NCBI GenBank assembly: GCA_036555125.1
Contig: DATBLY010000042.1
Span: forward strand, 1-5,751
Length of the DNA stretch: 5,751 nucleotides
Direction: 5' to 3'
Origin: DATBLY01 sp036555125
GTDB taxonomy: Bacteria; Actinomycetota; UBA4738; HRBIN12
In this document: one piece after another, positions 1-5,612 of the stretch
How positions within the stretch are numbered: position 1 is the first letter of the stretch
Layout: each line of letters begins with the position of its first letter
Translations under genes and position numbers: made by a program
The notes under the pieces: generated by a model
Database searches by the model: none
What the model was told of the DNA's origin: nothing
The model's input: the letters and a program-made list of their open reading frames with translations, nothing else

Positions 1-1
1 C

Positions 2-193
2 CTGGCCGCGATCGCCCTCGGGGGCGTCGCGTTCCTCCTCGGCCGCACCGGATCACCGCTCTGTACCCCCGAGAGCCTGTTCCAGTGGCACGCGCTCTGG
101 CACGTGCTCGCCGCCGTCGCGCTCGCGGCGTACGCCTCCGCCATCTCCGGCCGACCGCGCGAACGGCCACGCATCACCGATCCCGCTCGCTGA
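2..193 (+). CDS. C-terminus of ceramidase-like (CREST superfamily) membrane protein, 5' end cut by window
   Basis: Partial: only the last 63 codons and the TGA stop lie in the window. The reading frame starts with a hydrophobic stretch (visible residues 1-14, rich in L, A, V and G). A short polar loop with a cysteine (C21) follows, then a second hydrophobic helix (about 26-48) carrying the motif H30-A-L-W-H34. The tail is short and arginine/proline-rich, probably cytoplasmic. Known of the family: alkaline ceramidases and related CREST membrane hydrolases use a late HxxxH pair plus earlier residues to bind zinc and hydrolyse amide bonds, and many bacterial members end with this HAxWHxL helix. 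The family call rests on that motif and the two-helix layout alone, because the earlier His/Asp/Ser residues are outside the window. A different multi-pass membrane protein is possible. Its last 20 bases overlap the 3' end of the convergent NUDIX gene. Confidence 0.55.
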   Translation: MAAIALGGVAFLLGRTGSPLCTPESLFQWHALWHVLAAVALAAYASAISGRPRERPRITDPAR

Positions 194-698
194 CCGACCC
201 CGGGCCGATCGCCCCCTGGAGCCGGTCGAGGAACGGCGCCTGCGCGGCCTTGATCTTCGCTCGCGCCTTCCGCAGGCCGAACCACTCGACCCGGTCGATC
301 TCGGGGAACGCCCGGACGTTCCCCGACCGGGGCGGCCACTCCATCTCGAACGTGTTGCTCACCGCCGTCTCGGGATCCAGGTCACCTTCGGCCGCCCACG
401 CGAAGACCACCTTGCCGGACTTCTGCCGGATGTCGCCCAGCTCAACGAGCTCGGCGGCCTGGTCGAGCGGATGGCCGGTCTCCTCGGCGAACTCCCGCCG
501 GGCGACCGCGACCAGCTCGTCCCCGGGCTCCACCTCTCCCTTGAGCACGGTCCAGTCGCCGTCGTCCTTGCGCGCGAAGTACGGACCGCCCGGATGGCCG
601 AGGAGCACCTCGATCCGGTCGCCCGTCCGGCGCCACAGCAGGATCCCGGCGCTCGTGCGGCCGACCTTGTTCACCTTCGGCTTCTTCGGGGTCGGCAC
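174..698 (-). CDS. NUDIX hydrolase, 174 aa
   Basis: Likely hydrolyses a nucleoside diphosphate linked to another moiety (NTP, dinucleotide polyphosphate or similar) in the cytoplasm; the substrate cannot be read from sequence. The NUDIX box spans residues 54-76: G54-EVEPG-D60, then R68-E69-F70-A71-E72-E73-T74-G75. E69, E72 and E73 are the usual Mg-binding set. Two positions depart from the GX5EX7REUXEEXGU consensus: D60 replaces the first Glu (an E follows at 61), and H76 replaces the final aliphatic residue. The N-terminal strand (TSAGILLWRR, 15-24) and the GHPGGPYFARKDDG segment (34-47) are typical of a common 150-170 aa actinobacterial NUDIX group. The C-terminus (WFGLRKARAKI... region, 138-160) is the usual closing helix. 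The first eight residues are lysine/proline-rich. GTG at 698 is the only start upstream of V9 in the open frame; no clear Shine-Dalgarno precedes it. V9 (GTG) is an alternative start. Divergent from the propeller lipoprotein gene. Confidence 0.9.
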   Translation of the reverse strand: MPTPKKPKVNKVGRTSAGILLWRRTGDRIEVLLGHPGGPYFARKDDGDWTVLKGEVEPGDELVAVARREFAEETGHPLDQAAELVELGDIRQKSGKVVFAWAAEGDLDPETAVSNTFEMEWPPRSGNVRAFPEIDRVEWFGLRKARAKIKAAQAPFLDRLQGAIGPGSVSERDR

Positions 699-704
699 CG
701 TCCG

Positions 705-710
705 ATGATG
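705..710 (-). promoter_or_regulatory. Possible -10 element of NUDIX gene
   Basis: On the - strand the hexamer CATCAT (4 of 6 matches to TATAAT) ends six bases before the GTG start at 698. That distance suits a leaderless transcript starting at or near the start codon. No convincing -35 hexamer lies 16-19 bases further upstream, so this is a weak call made mainly by analogy with the other gene starts in the window. Confidence 0.3.
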
Positions 711-726
711 CCACCGCGCGGCGAAC

Positions 727-740
727 CCGGATGCATCGGG
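727..740. promoter_or_regulatory. Imperfect palindrome in divergent promoter region
   Basis: The 14 bases centred on GATGCATC (a perfect 8-base palindrome at 730-737) match their own reverse complement at 12 of 14 positions. The site lies between the two divergent genes. It is seven bases upstream of the -35-like hexamer of the lipoprotein promoter and about 29 bases from the NUDIX start. That placement would suit an operator for a dimeric regulator, but only one copy is seen and no regulator gene is nearby. Chance is a fair alternative. Confidence 0.22.
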
Positions 741-746
741 CCTGCC

Positions 747-775
747 TTGTCAGGTCGGCGGGTCGTGGCTACGGT
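747..775 (+). promoter_or_regulatory. Sigma-70-type promoter of propeller lipoprotein gene
   Basis: A -35 hexamer TTGTCA (747-752; 5 of 6 to TTGACA) and a -10 hexamer TACGGT (770-775; the TAnnnT form common in high-GC bacteria) are separated by exactly 17 bases. Transcription would begin near 781-785. This excludes the longest open-frame start (ATG 731) and leaves ATG 785 (almost leaderless) or ATG 809 as the start. It is the best promoter match in the window. Confidence 0.6.
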
Positions 776-808
776 CGACGGACGATGCGTGCGGGCGGCG
801 GGTCGCCG

Positions 809-2068
809 ATGAGGGTCGCGCTCCGGTCGCTCGCGCCGGTCGCGTTCGCGTTCCTGCTCGTCGGATGCACCGGGGCACCCTGGGACACGCCCCCGCCCAG
901 CGCCGGGCCGCAGACGGGAGCCTCCCCCGCCGCGCCGGCGCCACCCGAAGCGGCCGGCGTCCCGGGCGCGCCGGGCCGGATCGCCGTGCTGGACGCGGAC
1001 GGGACGCTCACCGCGTTCGACGCCGACGGCTCCGGCGAGCCGGTCGTCCTGGACGAGTCCGATCCCGGCGAGATCTTCGTGCGGCAGCCCACATGGTCGC
1101 CGGACGGCGCCCGGATCGCCTGGGTCCGGATCGGGGACAACGGGACGTCGGCGACGCTCATGACGACGTCGGCGGCCGGAACCCGGCCCACCGAGACGCC
1201 CGTCGCCGCCGCGCCCTTCTACCTGTCCTGGGACCCGACGTCCTCGCGGGTCGTCTACCTGGGCGGTTCGGCCGCCGCCGACATCGAGCTCGGCCTGATC
1301 GACATCGAGGCGGGGGCCGAGCCGGTGCCGCTGGACGAGGGCAGCCCCTTCTACCTCTCGTGGAACCCGTCGGGGAGGCAGATGCTCGTCCACGTCGGGA
1401 CCGACCGGCTCGACCGGCTCGGCGTCGACGGGACGGTCACCTCCGTCGCGGACCGCCCGGGGATGTTCACGGCGCCCGTGTGGACGGCCGACGGCCGCAC
1501 CTTCGTGTTCGCGACGGATGCCCGCGACGGGCAGCAGCTCGTGGCGCGCGACCGCGACACCGACCGCAGCGAGACCCTCGCGCGGTTCGACGGGACGATC
1601 ACGTTCGTCGTGAGCCCCGACGGCCGGCGGGTCGCGTTCCAGGTGATCCGCGACCGGACGATCGAGATCCCGCTCTCGGTGATCGACCGCCGCACCGGCG
1701 CGATCGAACGGGTGACGGACGACTACGCGCCCGCCTTCTTCTGGAGCCCGGCGGGCGACAAGCTCCTGTCCCTGCTCCCGGAGCTCGCGGACGAGCGGAT
1801 CTGGTTCCGCTGGGGCGTATGGGAGGACGGCGACTCGTTCACGACGTCCGACCGGTTCGTCCCGAGCCTCGAGTTCAGCCGGGACTACCTCCAGTTCTTC
1901 GAGCAGTACGCGCAGAGCATGCGCCTGTGGTCGCCCGACGGCGACGCCTTCGTCTACGCGGGCCAGAGCGAGGCGGGGACGAGCGGCGTCTGGATCCAGC
2001 GGGCCGAGTCGAGCGCCGAACCGGTCCTCGTCGCCGACGGCGTCGTCGCGACCTGGTCCCCCCGCTAG
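809..2068 (+). CDS. Secreted lipoprotein with TolB/PD40-like beta-propeller, 419 aa
   Basis: The N-terminus is a lipoprotein signal: MRVALRS, a hydrophobic core, then lipobox L17-V18-G19-C20. Cys20 should be lipidated and the protein held on the outer face of the membrane. A Pro/Ala/Gly linker (about 21-56) leads into a repeat domain. The strand motif W-S/D/N/T-P-x-G recurs at W96, W141, W185, W225, S269 (SPDG without Trp), W312, W374 and W416, mostly 40-45 residues apart. This is the PD40/TolB-like propeller signature. The chain stops right after the last motif (WSPR), so the first strand (GRIAVLDADGTL, about 57-68) probably closes the ring with it, giving about seven blades. Such propellers usually bind proteins or ligands; no catalytic domain is fused. 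The start at 809 is chosen because it opens directly on the signal peptide. ATG 785 (427 aa) is possible if the transcript is leaderless; ATG 731 lies upstream of the promoter. The larger 62-residue gap between W312 and W374 holds an acidic, aromatic insertion. Confidence 0.85.
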   Translation: MRVALRSLAPVAFAFLLVGCTGAPWDTPPPSAGPQTGASPAAPAPPEAAGVPGAPGRIAVLDADGTLTAFDADGSGEPVVLDESDPGEIFVRQPTWSPDGARIAWVRIGDNGTSATLMTTSAAGTRPTETPVAAAPFYLSWDPTSSRVVYLGGSAAADIELGLIDIEAGAEPVPLDEGSPFYLSWNPSGRQMLVHVGTDRLDRLGVDGTVTSVADRPGMFTAPVWTADGRTFVFATDARDGQQLVARDRDTDRSETLARFDGTITFVVSPDGRRVAFQVIRDRTIEIPLSVIDRRTGAIERVTDDYAPAFFWSPAGDKLLSLLPELADERIWFRWGVWEDGDSFTTSDRFVPSLEFSRDYLQFFEQYAQSMRLWSPDGDAFVYAGQSEAGTSGVWIQRAESSAEPVLVADGVVATWSPR

Positions 2069-2088
2069 GCCTGACGCCGGTTAGGCCT
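2067..2088 (+). terminator. Weak hairpin after propeller gene
   Basis: AGGCCT at 2067-2072, which begins within the TAG stop codon, can pair with AGGCCT at 2083-2088 across a 10-base loop. The stem is only six base pairs and no T-run follows, so a true intrinsic terminator is doubtful. Because AGGCCT is self-complementary, the same pair can equally be read as a direct repeat. Confidence 0.2.
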
Positions 2089-2102
2089 CCGCCGACCGGA
2101 CC

Positions 2103-2111
2103 TGTCATGCT
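2103..2111 (+). promoter_or_regulatory. Possible extended -10 promoter of small unknown gene
   Basis: TGT followed by CATGCT (hexamer 2106-2111) fits an extended -10 element (TGN plus a hexamer matching TATAAT at A2, T3 and T6 only in part). Transcription would begin near 2118. The nearest -35-like hexamer, TTAGGC at 2081-2086, is a poor match with 19-base spacing. The small gene may instead be co-transcribed with the lipoprotein gene 69 bases upstream. Confidence 0.3.
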
Positions 2112-2137
2112 GTCGGGGTGAAGGGGCGCGCGCACCC

Positions 2138-2395
2138 GTGGCGGTGAAGGTCGAACAGGTCCAGGCGGCCCTCACCTCCCTGCAGGCGGGCGACCTCGCC
2201 GAGGCCGCGCGGCTGCTGGGACCGATGGTGCCCAGCAAGCGCCACGTGCGCGCCTCGACCGCCAGCGCCGCGCCCGAGGAGGTCGACGAGGTCGAACGGT
2301 GGCTGAAGAAGATCATCGCCGACCCCACCGACGACGAGGCCGCCGGCCTCCTCACCCGGTCGTACTACAAGCTCCGCAGCCAGATGCCCGCCTGA
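2138..2395 (+). CDS. Small hypothetical protein, 85 aa
   Basis: I do not recognise a family. The product is short, charged and probably all-helical. Residues 5-31 (VEQVQAALTSLQAGDLAEAA and on) read like a tetratricopeptide-style helix pair. A basic linker (KRHVRAS, 34-40) follows, then an acidic helix (EEVDEVERWLKKI, about 47-59) and a final helix ending SYYKLRSQMPA. There is no signal peptide, membrane segment, Cys or His cluster. The strong third-position GC bias and in-frame coherence support a real gene. GTG 2138 has an AAGGGG Shine-Dalgarno-like run at 2121-2126, rather far off (11 bases). GTG 2144 (83 aa) is an alternative and overlaps the stop of a tiny 9-codon frame in a GTGA arrangement. 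It follows the propeller gene by 69 bases on the same strand and meets the oxidoreductase gene tail-to-tail with only 15 bases between. Confidence 0.65.
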   Translation: MAVKVEQVQAALTSLQAGDLAEAARLLGPMVPSKRHVRASTASAAPEEVDEVERWLKKIIADPTDDEAAGLLTRSYYKLRSQMPA

Positions 2396-2410
2396 TCCGG
2401 TCGCGGAGCG

Positions 2411-3550
2411 TCAGCCGCCGGTCCCGAACCACCGTGCGCGCCGGCTCGATCCGAAGGCCGCCTTCTCCGCGAACACCTCCGGCGTGGGCGCGACGAACGT
2501 CCCGGTCGGCCGGCCCGGGGTCGTGAAGAAGTCCACGTCGACGCGGGCGACCCGGTCGTCGCCGAACTCGACGTAGCAGGTCCCGGTCCCGTCGTAGGCC
2601 GCCGCCTCGCCGCGGCGGATGCCGGCGATCAGGTGGTTCGCCACGACCATCCCCTGCCGCTCGGCGAACACCCCGGCCTTCGGCGTCCCGACGCTCGTGA
2701 CGTCGCCGACCGCGTGGACGCCCGGGAACCGCGTGGCGAGCGTCCGCGCGTCGACCGGGATCCAGCCGTCGACCGCGAGCCCGGATTCCTCGACGACCTC
2801 CGGGACGCGGTGCACCGGGATGCCGAGGAACAGGTCGAACGGGAGCCGTTGCCCGTCGTCCAGCACCGCCTCGCGCGCGCTCGCGTCGAGCGAGGCGACC
2901 CGCCGGTCGGCGACGAACGAGATGCCGCGCTCGGCGAAGGCCGCGAGGATCGCCGCCGACGTGTCGGGCGACGGCGGGATCGGGACGCCGAAGGGCATGA
3001 CGACGTGGATCGTCACGGTCTCGCGGCGTCCACGCGCTCGCAGGTACGCGTCCAGCAGGAACGCGGCCTCGCTCGGCGCCGGCGGGCACTTGAACGGGGT
3101 GCCGCACACCCCGACGATGGCCGACCCCGACGTGAACGACGGCAGCACGTCCCGCAACCTCTCGGCACCCGCGACCGAGTAGTACTCGTTCCCCGCCTCC
3201 ACCAGGCCGGGAGTCGCGTCGAGGTCGTAGTCCGCGCCGAGCGCGATCACGAGGTGGTCGGCCTCGTACGTGTCCAGGTCCGTGGTCACCCGCCTGGCCC
3301 CGGGGTCGATCGCCGTGATCGTCTCCTGCCGGAACCGGACGCCCGGCGTCGTCAGCGAGGCGTACGGCACACGGACCTCGTCGATGGCCCGCTTGCCGAA
3401 CATCACGTCGAGCTTCGAGAACCCGAACACGAACGCGTCGGCGCGATCGATCACCGTGATCTCGACCTCGTCGCCCAGCTCCTCGGCGAGCCGGGTGGCG
3501 CACTCGAGCCCGCCGAACCCCGCACCCAGGATCACCACGGACGTCGACAT
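2411..3550 (-). CDS. FAD-dependent oxidoreductase, sulfide:quinone reductase / flavocytochrome c type, 379 aa
   Basis: A two-dinucleotide-binding-domain flavoprotein. The N-terminal Rossmann motif G9-A-G-F-G-G14 with acidic D35 after the second strand binds FAD. The IALGADYD segment (102-109) is the usual second FAD contact, and the VHAVGDVTSV stretch (278-287) is the second FAD motif near the isoalloxazine ring. Between them lies G147-V-C149-G-T-P-F-K-C155-P-P-A-P159, the hallmark of the sulfide:quinone oxidoreductase/FCSD-like branch. A further cysteine, C325, sits in the GTGTCYVEFG strand. C155 and C325 are 170 residues apart and are candidates for the redox pair used on sulfur compounds. 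Members oxidise sulfide or a similar thiol/persulfide and pass electrons to quinone or a cytochrome. The true substrate and acceptor here are inference; a plain NAD(P)H dehydrogenase role is possible. No signal peptide or C-terminal membrane anchor is visible. ATG 3550 starts the protein just before the Rossmann strand, and seven bases separate it from a TACCCT -10 element. Confidence 0.85.
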   Translation of the reverse strand: MSTSVVILGAGFGGLECATRLAEELGDEVEITVIDRADAFVFGFSKLDVMFGKRAIDEVRVPYASLTTPGVRFRQETITAIDPGARRVTTDLDTYEADHLVIALGADYDLDATPGLVEAGNEYYSVAGAERLRDVLPSFTSGSAIVGVCGTPFKCPPAPSEAAFLLDAYLRARGRRETVTIHVVMPFGVPIPPSPDTSAAILAAFAERGISFVADRRVASLDASAREAVLDDGQRLPFDLFLGIPVHRVPEVVEESGLAVDGWIPVDARTLATRFPGVHAVGDVTSVGTPKAGVFAERQGMVVANHLIAGIRRGEAAAYDGTGTCYVEFGDDRVARVDVDFFTTPGRPTGTFVAPTPEVFAEKAAFGSSRRARWFGTGG

Positions 3551-3557
3551 CCCCCGA

Positions 3558-3563
3558 AGGGTA
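3558..3563 (-). promoter_or_regulatory. -10 element of oxidoreductase gene (probably leaderless)
   Basis: On the - strand, TACCCT (TAnnnT form) is followed by seven bases and then the ATG at 3550. A transcript starting at the usual distance would begin at or next to the A of ATG. The hexamer 17 bases further upstream (GGTTCC at 3581-3586) is a poor -35. There is no purine-rich Shine-Dalgarno before the ATG, only a run of five G. Confidence 0.45.
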
Positions 3564-3608
3564 GACGGAACGACCGCCGGGGAACCGCGACACCGAACGC
3601 GCGGTCGT

Positions 3609-3617
3609 TGCTAGCGT
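3609..3617 (+). promoter_or_regulatory. Extended -10 element of SpoIID-M15 gene (probably leaderless)
   Basis: TGC followed by TAGCGT (3612-3617) gives an extended -10 with the TAnnnT form. The GTG at 3625 begins seven bases after it, so the transcript would start at or just before that codon. A partial -35 (GCGACA, 3587-3592) lies 19 bases upstream, longer than ideal, which the TGC extension could offset. The element overlaps the more upstream in-frame GTG at 3616, making that start unlikely. Confidence 0.5.
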
Positions 3618-3624
3618 GGCCATC

Positions 3625-5589
3625 GTGATCGGCCGGCTGATGCGCCCCGCGCGGCGGTCGCTCGCCGCGAGCCTCCTCGTCCTCGCGGTGGCGTGCACGT
3701 CGTCCACCCCCGCGGCGCCGCCCGCAGAGACCTCCGGGCCGTCGGCGACGGGATCCGCGTCCGCGCCGCCGCCGTCACCGTCGGCTCCCGCGTCACCGTC
3801 CGCCGCGCCGATCGGCGCGTCGGGTCGCGTGCGCGTGCAGGCGCCGGTCGACGGCTCGTTCCTGGTCCGCGGCGCGTACCCGCACGTCGACTCGAGCTGC
3901 GTCGGGTTCGAGCAGCCGCGCCTGCTCGCGCGCTACCCCGGCGAGCTGTCGGTCCGGCTGGGCGACGACGGCACCCTCTCGCTCGTCGTGACGCTGTCGT
4001 TCGAGGCGTACCTGGAGGGGATCGCGGAGGTGCCGCCCACGTGGCCGGCCGCGGCGCTCGAGGCGCAGGCGATCGCCGCGCGCAGCTACGCCCTCGCGAC
4101 GACCGGCTGGGCCGGGCAGGAGGGCGAGACGCTCGACACGCCGATCTGCTCGACGACCTCCTGCCAGGTCTACCGCGGGATCCCCGTGGCGCCCGTCACC
4201 GGGATCGGCCGGTGGTACGCCGCGGTCCGGCGCACGGCGGGCTCGGTCCTGGTCTCGGGCGACCGTCCGGCAGATACCGTCTACTTCTCGACGTCGAACG
4301 GCCGGACGTACGGCAACGAGGACGTCTTCGGGAGCCCGCCGCTGCCGTACCTGCGCCCGCGCGTCGAGCGCGACGACGGCGCCTCCCCTCTGTCCCACTG
4401 GAGCACCCGGATCGGGTTCCGCGACCTGGCGCGGTTCCTGACGCGCGACGGGGTGTGGACGGGCGGACGCGCGATCTCGGCCGTGTCGGGCGACGGCTCG
4501 AGCGTGACGGTCACCGACGGCTCGGGCGGCGCCCACGTCCTGGACGGGAGCACGTTCCGCGACGCGGTGAACACCTGGGCGCCGTGCCTGCGGCCGGCCC
4601 GGTACCCCTCCGGCGGGATGCCGGTCACGATCCCGTCGCGCTGGATGACCGCCGGCTCGACGGGTCGCGCCGCCGTGATCGCCGGTCGCGGCTGGGGTCA
4701 CGGCGCCGGGATGGTCCAGTGGGGCGCGTACGGCAAGGCGCGCCGCGGCTGGTCCGCCGGGCGGATCCTCGCGTTCTACTACGGCGGCCTCCGGCCGCAG
4801 CCGTTCCCGGAGCCGGGGCTCATCCACGTGGAGGTCGCGAGCGGCCTGAGCTCGCTCCGGCTCCGCGCGTCGGGACCCGGCGCGACGATCGAAGGCCAAG
4901 AGCTTGCACCAGGACCGCTCGTGATCGCCGGCGGGGACGAGCTGACGCTCGCCGGTCCGGCCGTGCCCGCGATCGCGACGGCGAGCGCGGTCGTGCCGGA
5001 GCCGACGTTCCAGGCCTCGATCGCGCGGATCGACCCGGCGCTGCGCCGCGAGCTCGTCGGGCGCAACTGGCACCCGGGCTGCCCCGTGCCGATCGCGGAC
5101 CTCCGCGTGGTCACGGTCGGCTACTGGGGGTTCGACGGCCGGGTGCACCGTGGGCCGCTCGTCGTGAACGCACGCGTCGCGACGGACGTCCGGTGGGTGT
5201 TCGCGCGGCTGTTCGACGCCCGGTTCCGGATCGCGGAGATCGCGCTGCCCGCCCGCTACCGGCCGCGCCGTCCGATCGACTGGTTCAGCACGCGGAACGT
5301 GACCGCGGCCTTCAACTGCCGGCCCGCGACCGAGAACCCGGGCTCGCTCTCCCAGCACGCGTACGGATGGGCGATCGACATCAACCCGCTGCAGAACCCG
5401 TACGTCCGGGGCGACGGCACCGTGCTCCGGCGCGCGGCCGCGCCGTACCGCGACCGCTCACGGCGGCGGCGGGGCATGATCCGTGCGAACGACGTGGTCG
5501 TGCGGTCGTTCGCCGCGATCGGGTGGGCCTGGGGCGGCGGCTGGCACTCGATCAAGGACTACATGCACTTCTCGCTGACGGGTCGCTGA
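3625..5589 (+). CDS. Lipoprotein fusing SpoIID/LytB domain to C-terminal M15 D,D-carboxypeptidase-like domain, 654 aa
   Basis: A predicted cell-wall enzyme on the outer membrane face. Residues 1-24 form a signal with RPARRS, a hydrophobic core and lipobox A-V-A-C24. Residues 25-66 are a Pro/Ser/Ala/Thr spacer. The SpoIID/LytB region (about 67-392) contains a conserved block with E135 in the YLEGIAEVPPTWP context, followed by AQAIAARSYAL. It also has a C175/C180 pair before QVYRG, the GWGHGAGMVQWGAYG motif (356-370), and FYYGG (384-388). In SpoIID proteins the Glu matching E135 cuts denuded glycan strands. A beta-rich joint (393-466) follows. The M15 region (about 467-654) has GCPVPIADLR, YWGFDGRVH, FNCRP, the zinc motif S576-x-H578-x3-G-x2-x-D585, and final WHSIKDYMHF with third ligand H648 and likely base D645. 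C486 and C565 may form a disulfide. M15 enzymes trim stem peptides (D-Ala-D-Ala or L-Ala-D-Glu type bonds). GTG 3625 is chosen from the -10 position; GTG 3616 and ATG 3640 are alternatives. Confidence 0.88.
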   Translation: MIGRLMRPARRSLAASLLVLAVACTSSTPAAPPAETSGPSATGSASAPPPSPSAPASPSAAPIGASGRVRVQAPVDGSFLVRGAYPHVDSSCVGFEQPRLLARYPGELSVRLGDDGTLSLVVTLSFEAYLEGIAEVPPTWPAAALEAQAIAARSYALATTGWAGQEGETLDTPICSTTSCQVYRGIPVAPVTGIGRWYAAVRRTAGSVLVSGDRPADTVYFSTSNGRTYGNEDVFGSPPLPYLRPRVERDDGASPLSHWSTRIGFRDLARFLTRDGVWTGGRAISAVSGDGSSVTVTDGSGGAHVLDGSTFRDAVNTWAPCLRPARYPSGGMPVTIPSRWMTAGSTGRAAVIAGRGWGHGAGMVQWGAYGKARRGWSAGRILAFYYGGLRPQPFPEPGLIHVEVASGLSSLRLRASGPGATIEGQELAPGPLVIAGGDELTLAGPAVPAIATASAVVPEPTFQASIARIDPALRRELVGRNWHPGCPVPIADLRVVTVGYWGFDGRVHRGPLVVNARVATDVRWVFARLFDARFRIAEIALPARYRPRRPIDWFSTRNVTAAFNCRPATENPGSLSQHAYGWAIDINPLQNPYVRGDGTVLRRAAAPYRDRSRRRRGMIRANDVVVRSFAAIGWAWGGGWHSIKDYMHFSLTGR

Positions 5590-5591
5590 CC

Positions 5592-5605
5592 CGCGGACCG
5601 CCGCG
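5592..5605. terminator. Small GC hairpin in convergent gap
   Basis: CGCGG (5592-5596) can pair with CCGCG (5601-5605) around a four-base loop, within the 23-base gap between the stop codons of two convergent genes. No T-run follows on either strand. It could slow polymerase from both sides, but in DNA this GC-rich a five-pair stem arises easily by chance. Confidence 0.22.
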
Positions 5606-5612
5606 CCGCTCG

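Noticed and set aside
85..708. 207-codon + strand frame opposite the NUDIX gene
   Set aside because: Ser/Arg-rich translation without motifs, antisense to a clear NUDIX box.
731..808. Upstream ATG start of the propeller gene (731)
   Set aside because: It would place 26 arginine/glycine-rich residues before the signal peptide, and it lies upstream of the predicted promoter.
865..2121. 418-codon + strand frame within the propeller gene
   Set aside because: Off-frame shadow rich in Arg and Ala. The propeller repeats and lipobox are in the other frame.
2396..2410. Intrinsic terminator between the small gene and the oxidoreductase gene
   Set aside because: The gap is only 15 bases, with no clean stem and no T-run on either strand.
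2352..3707. 451-codon - strand frame overlapping the oxidoreductase in another register
   Set aside because: Low-complexity R/G/A-rich translation. The neighbouring frame has the full set of flavoprotein motifs.
3793..5358. Long 521-codon open frame on the - strand opposite the SpoIID-M15 gene
   Set aside because: Its product is an arginine/alanine/proline-rich string with no domain, typical of an antisense frame in very GC-rich coding DNA. The + strand frame carries clear catalytic motifs.
3625..5589. Reading the SpoIID domain as evidence of an endospore-forming host
   Set aside because: SpoIID/LytB domains are widespread in non-sporulating bacteria. No other sporulation gene is in the window, and the base composition does not suggest a typical endospore former.
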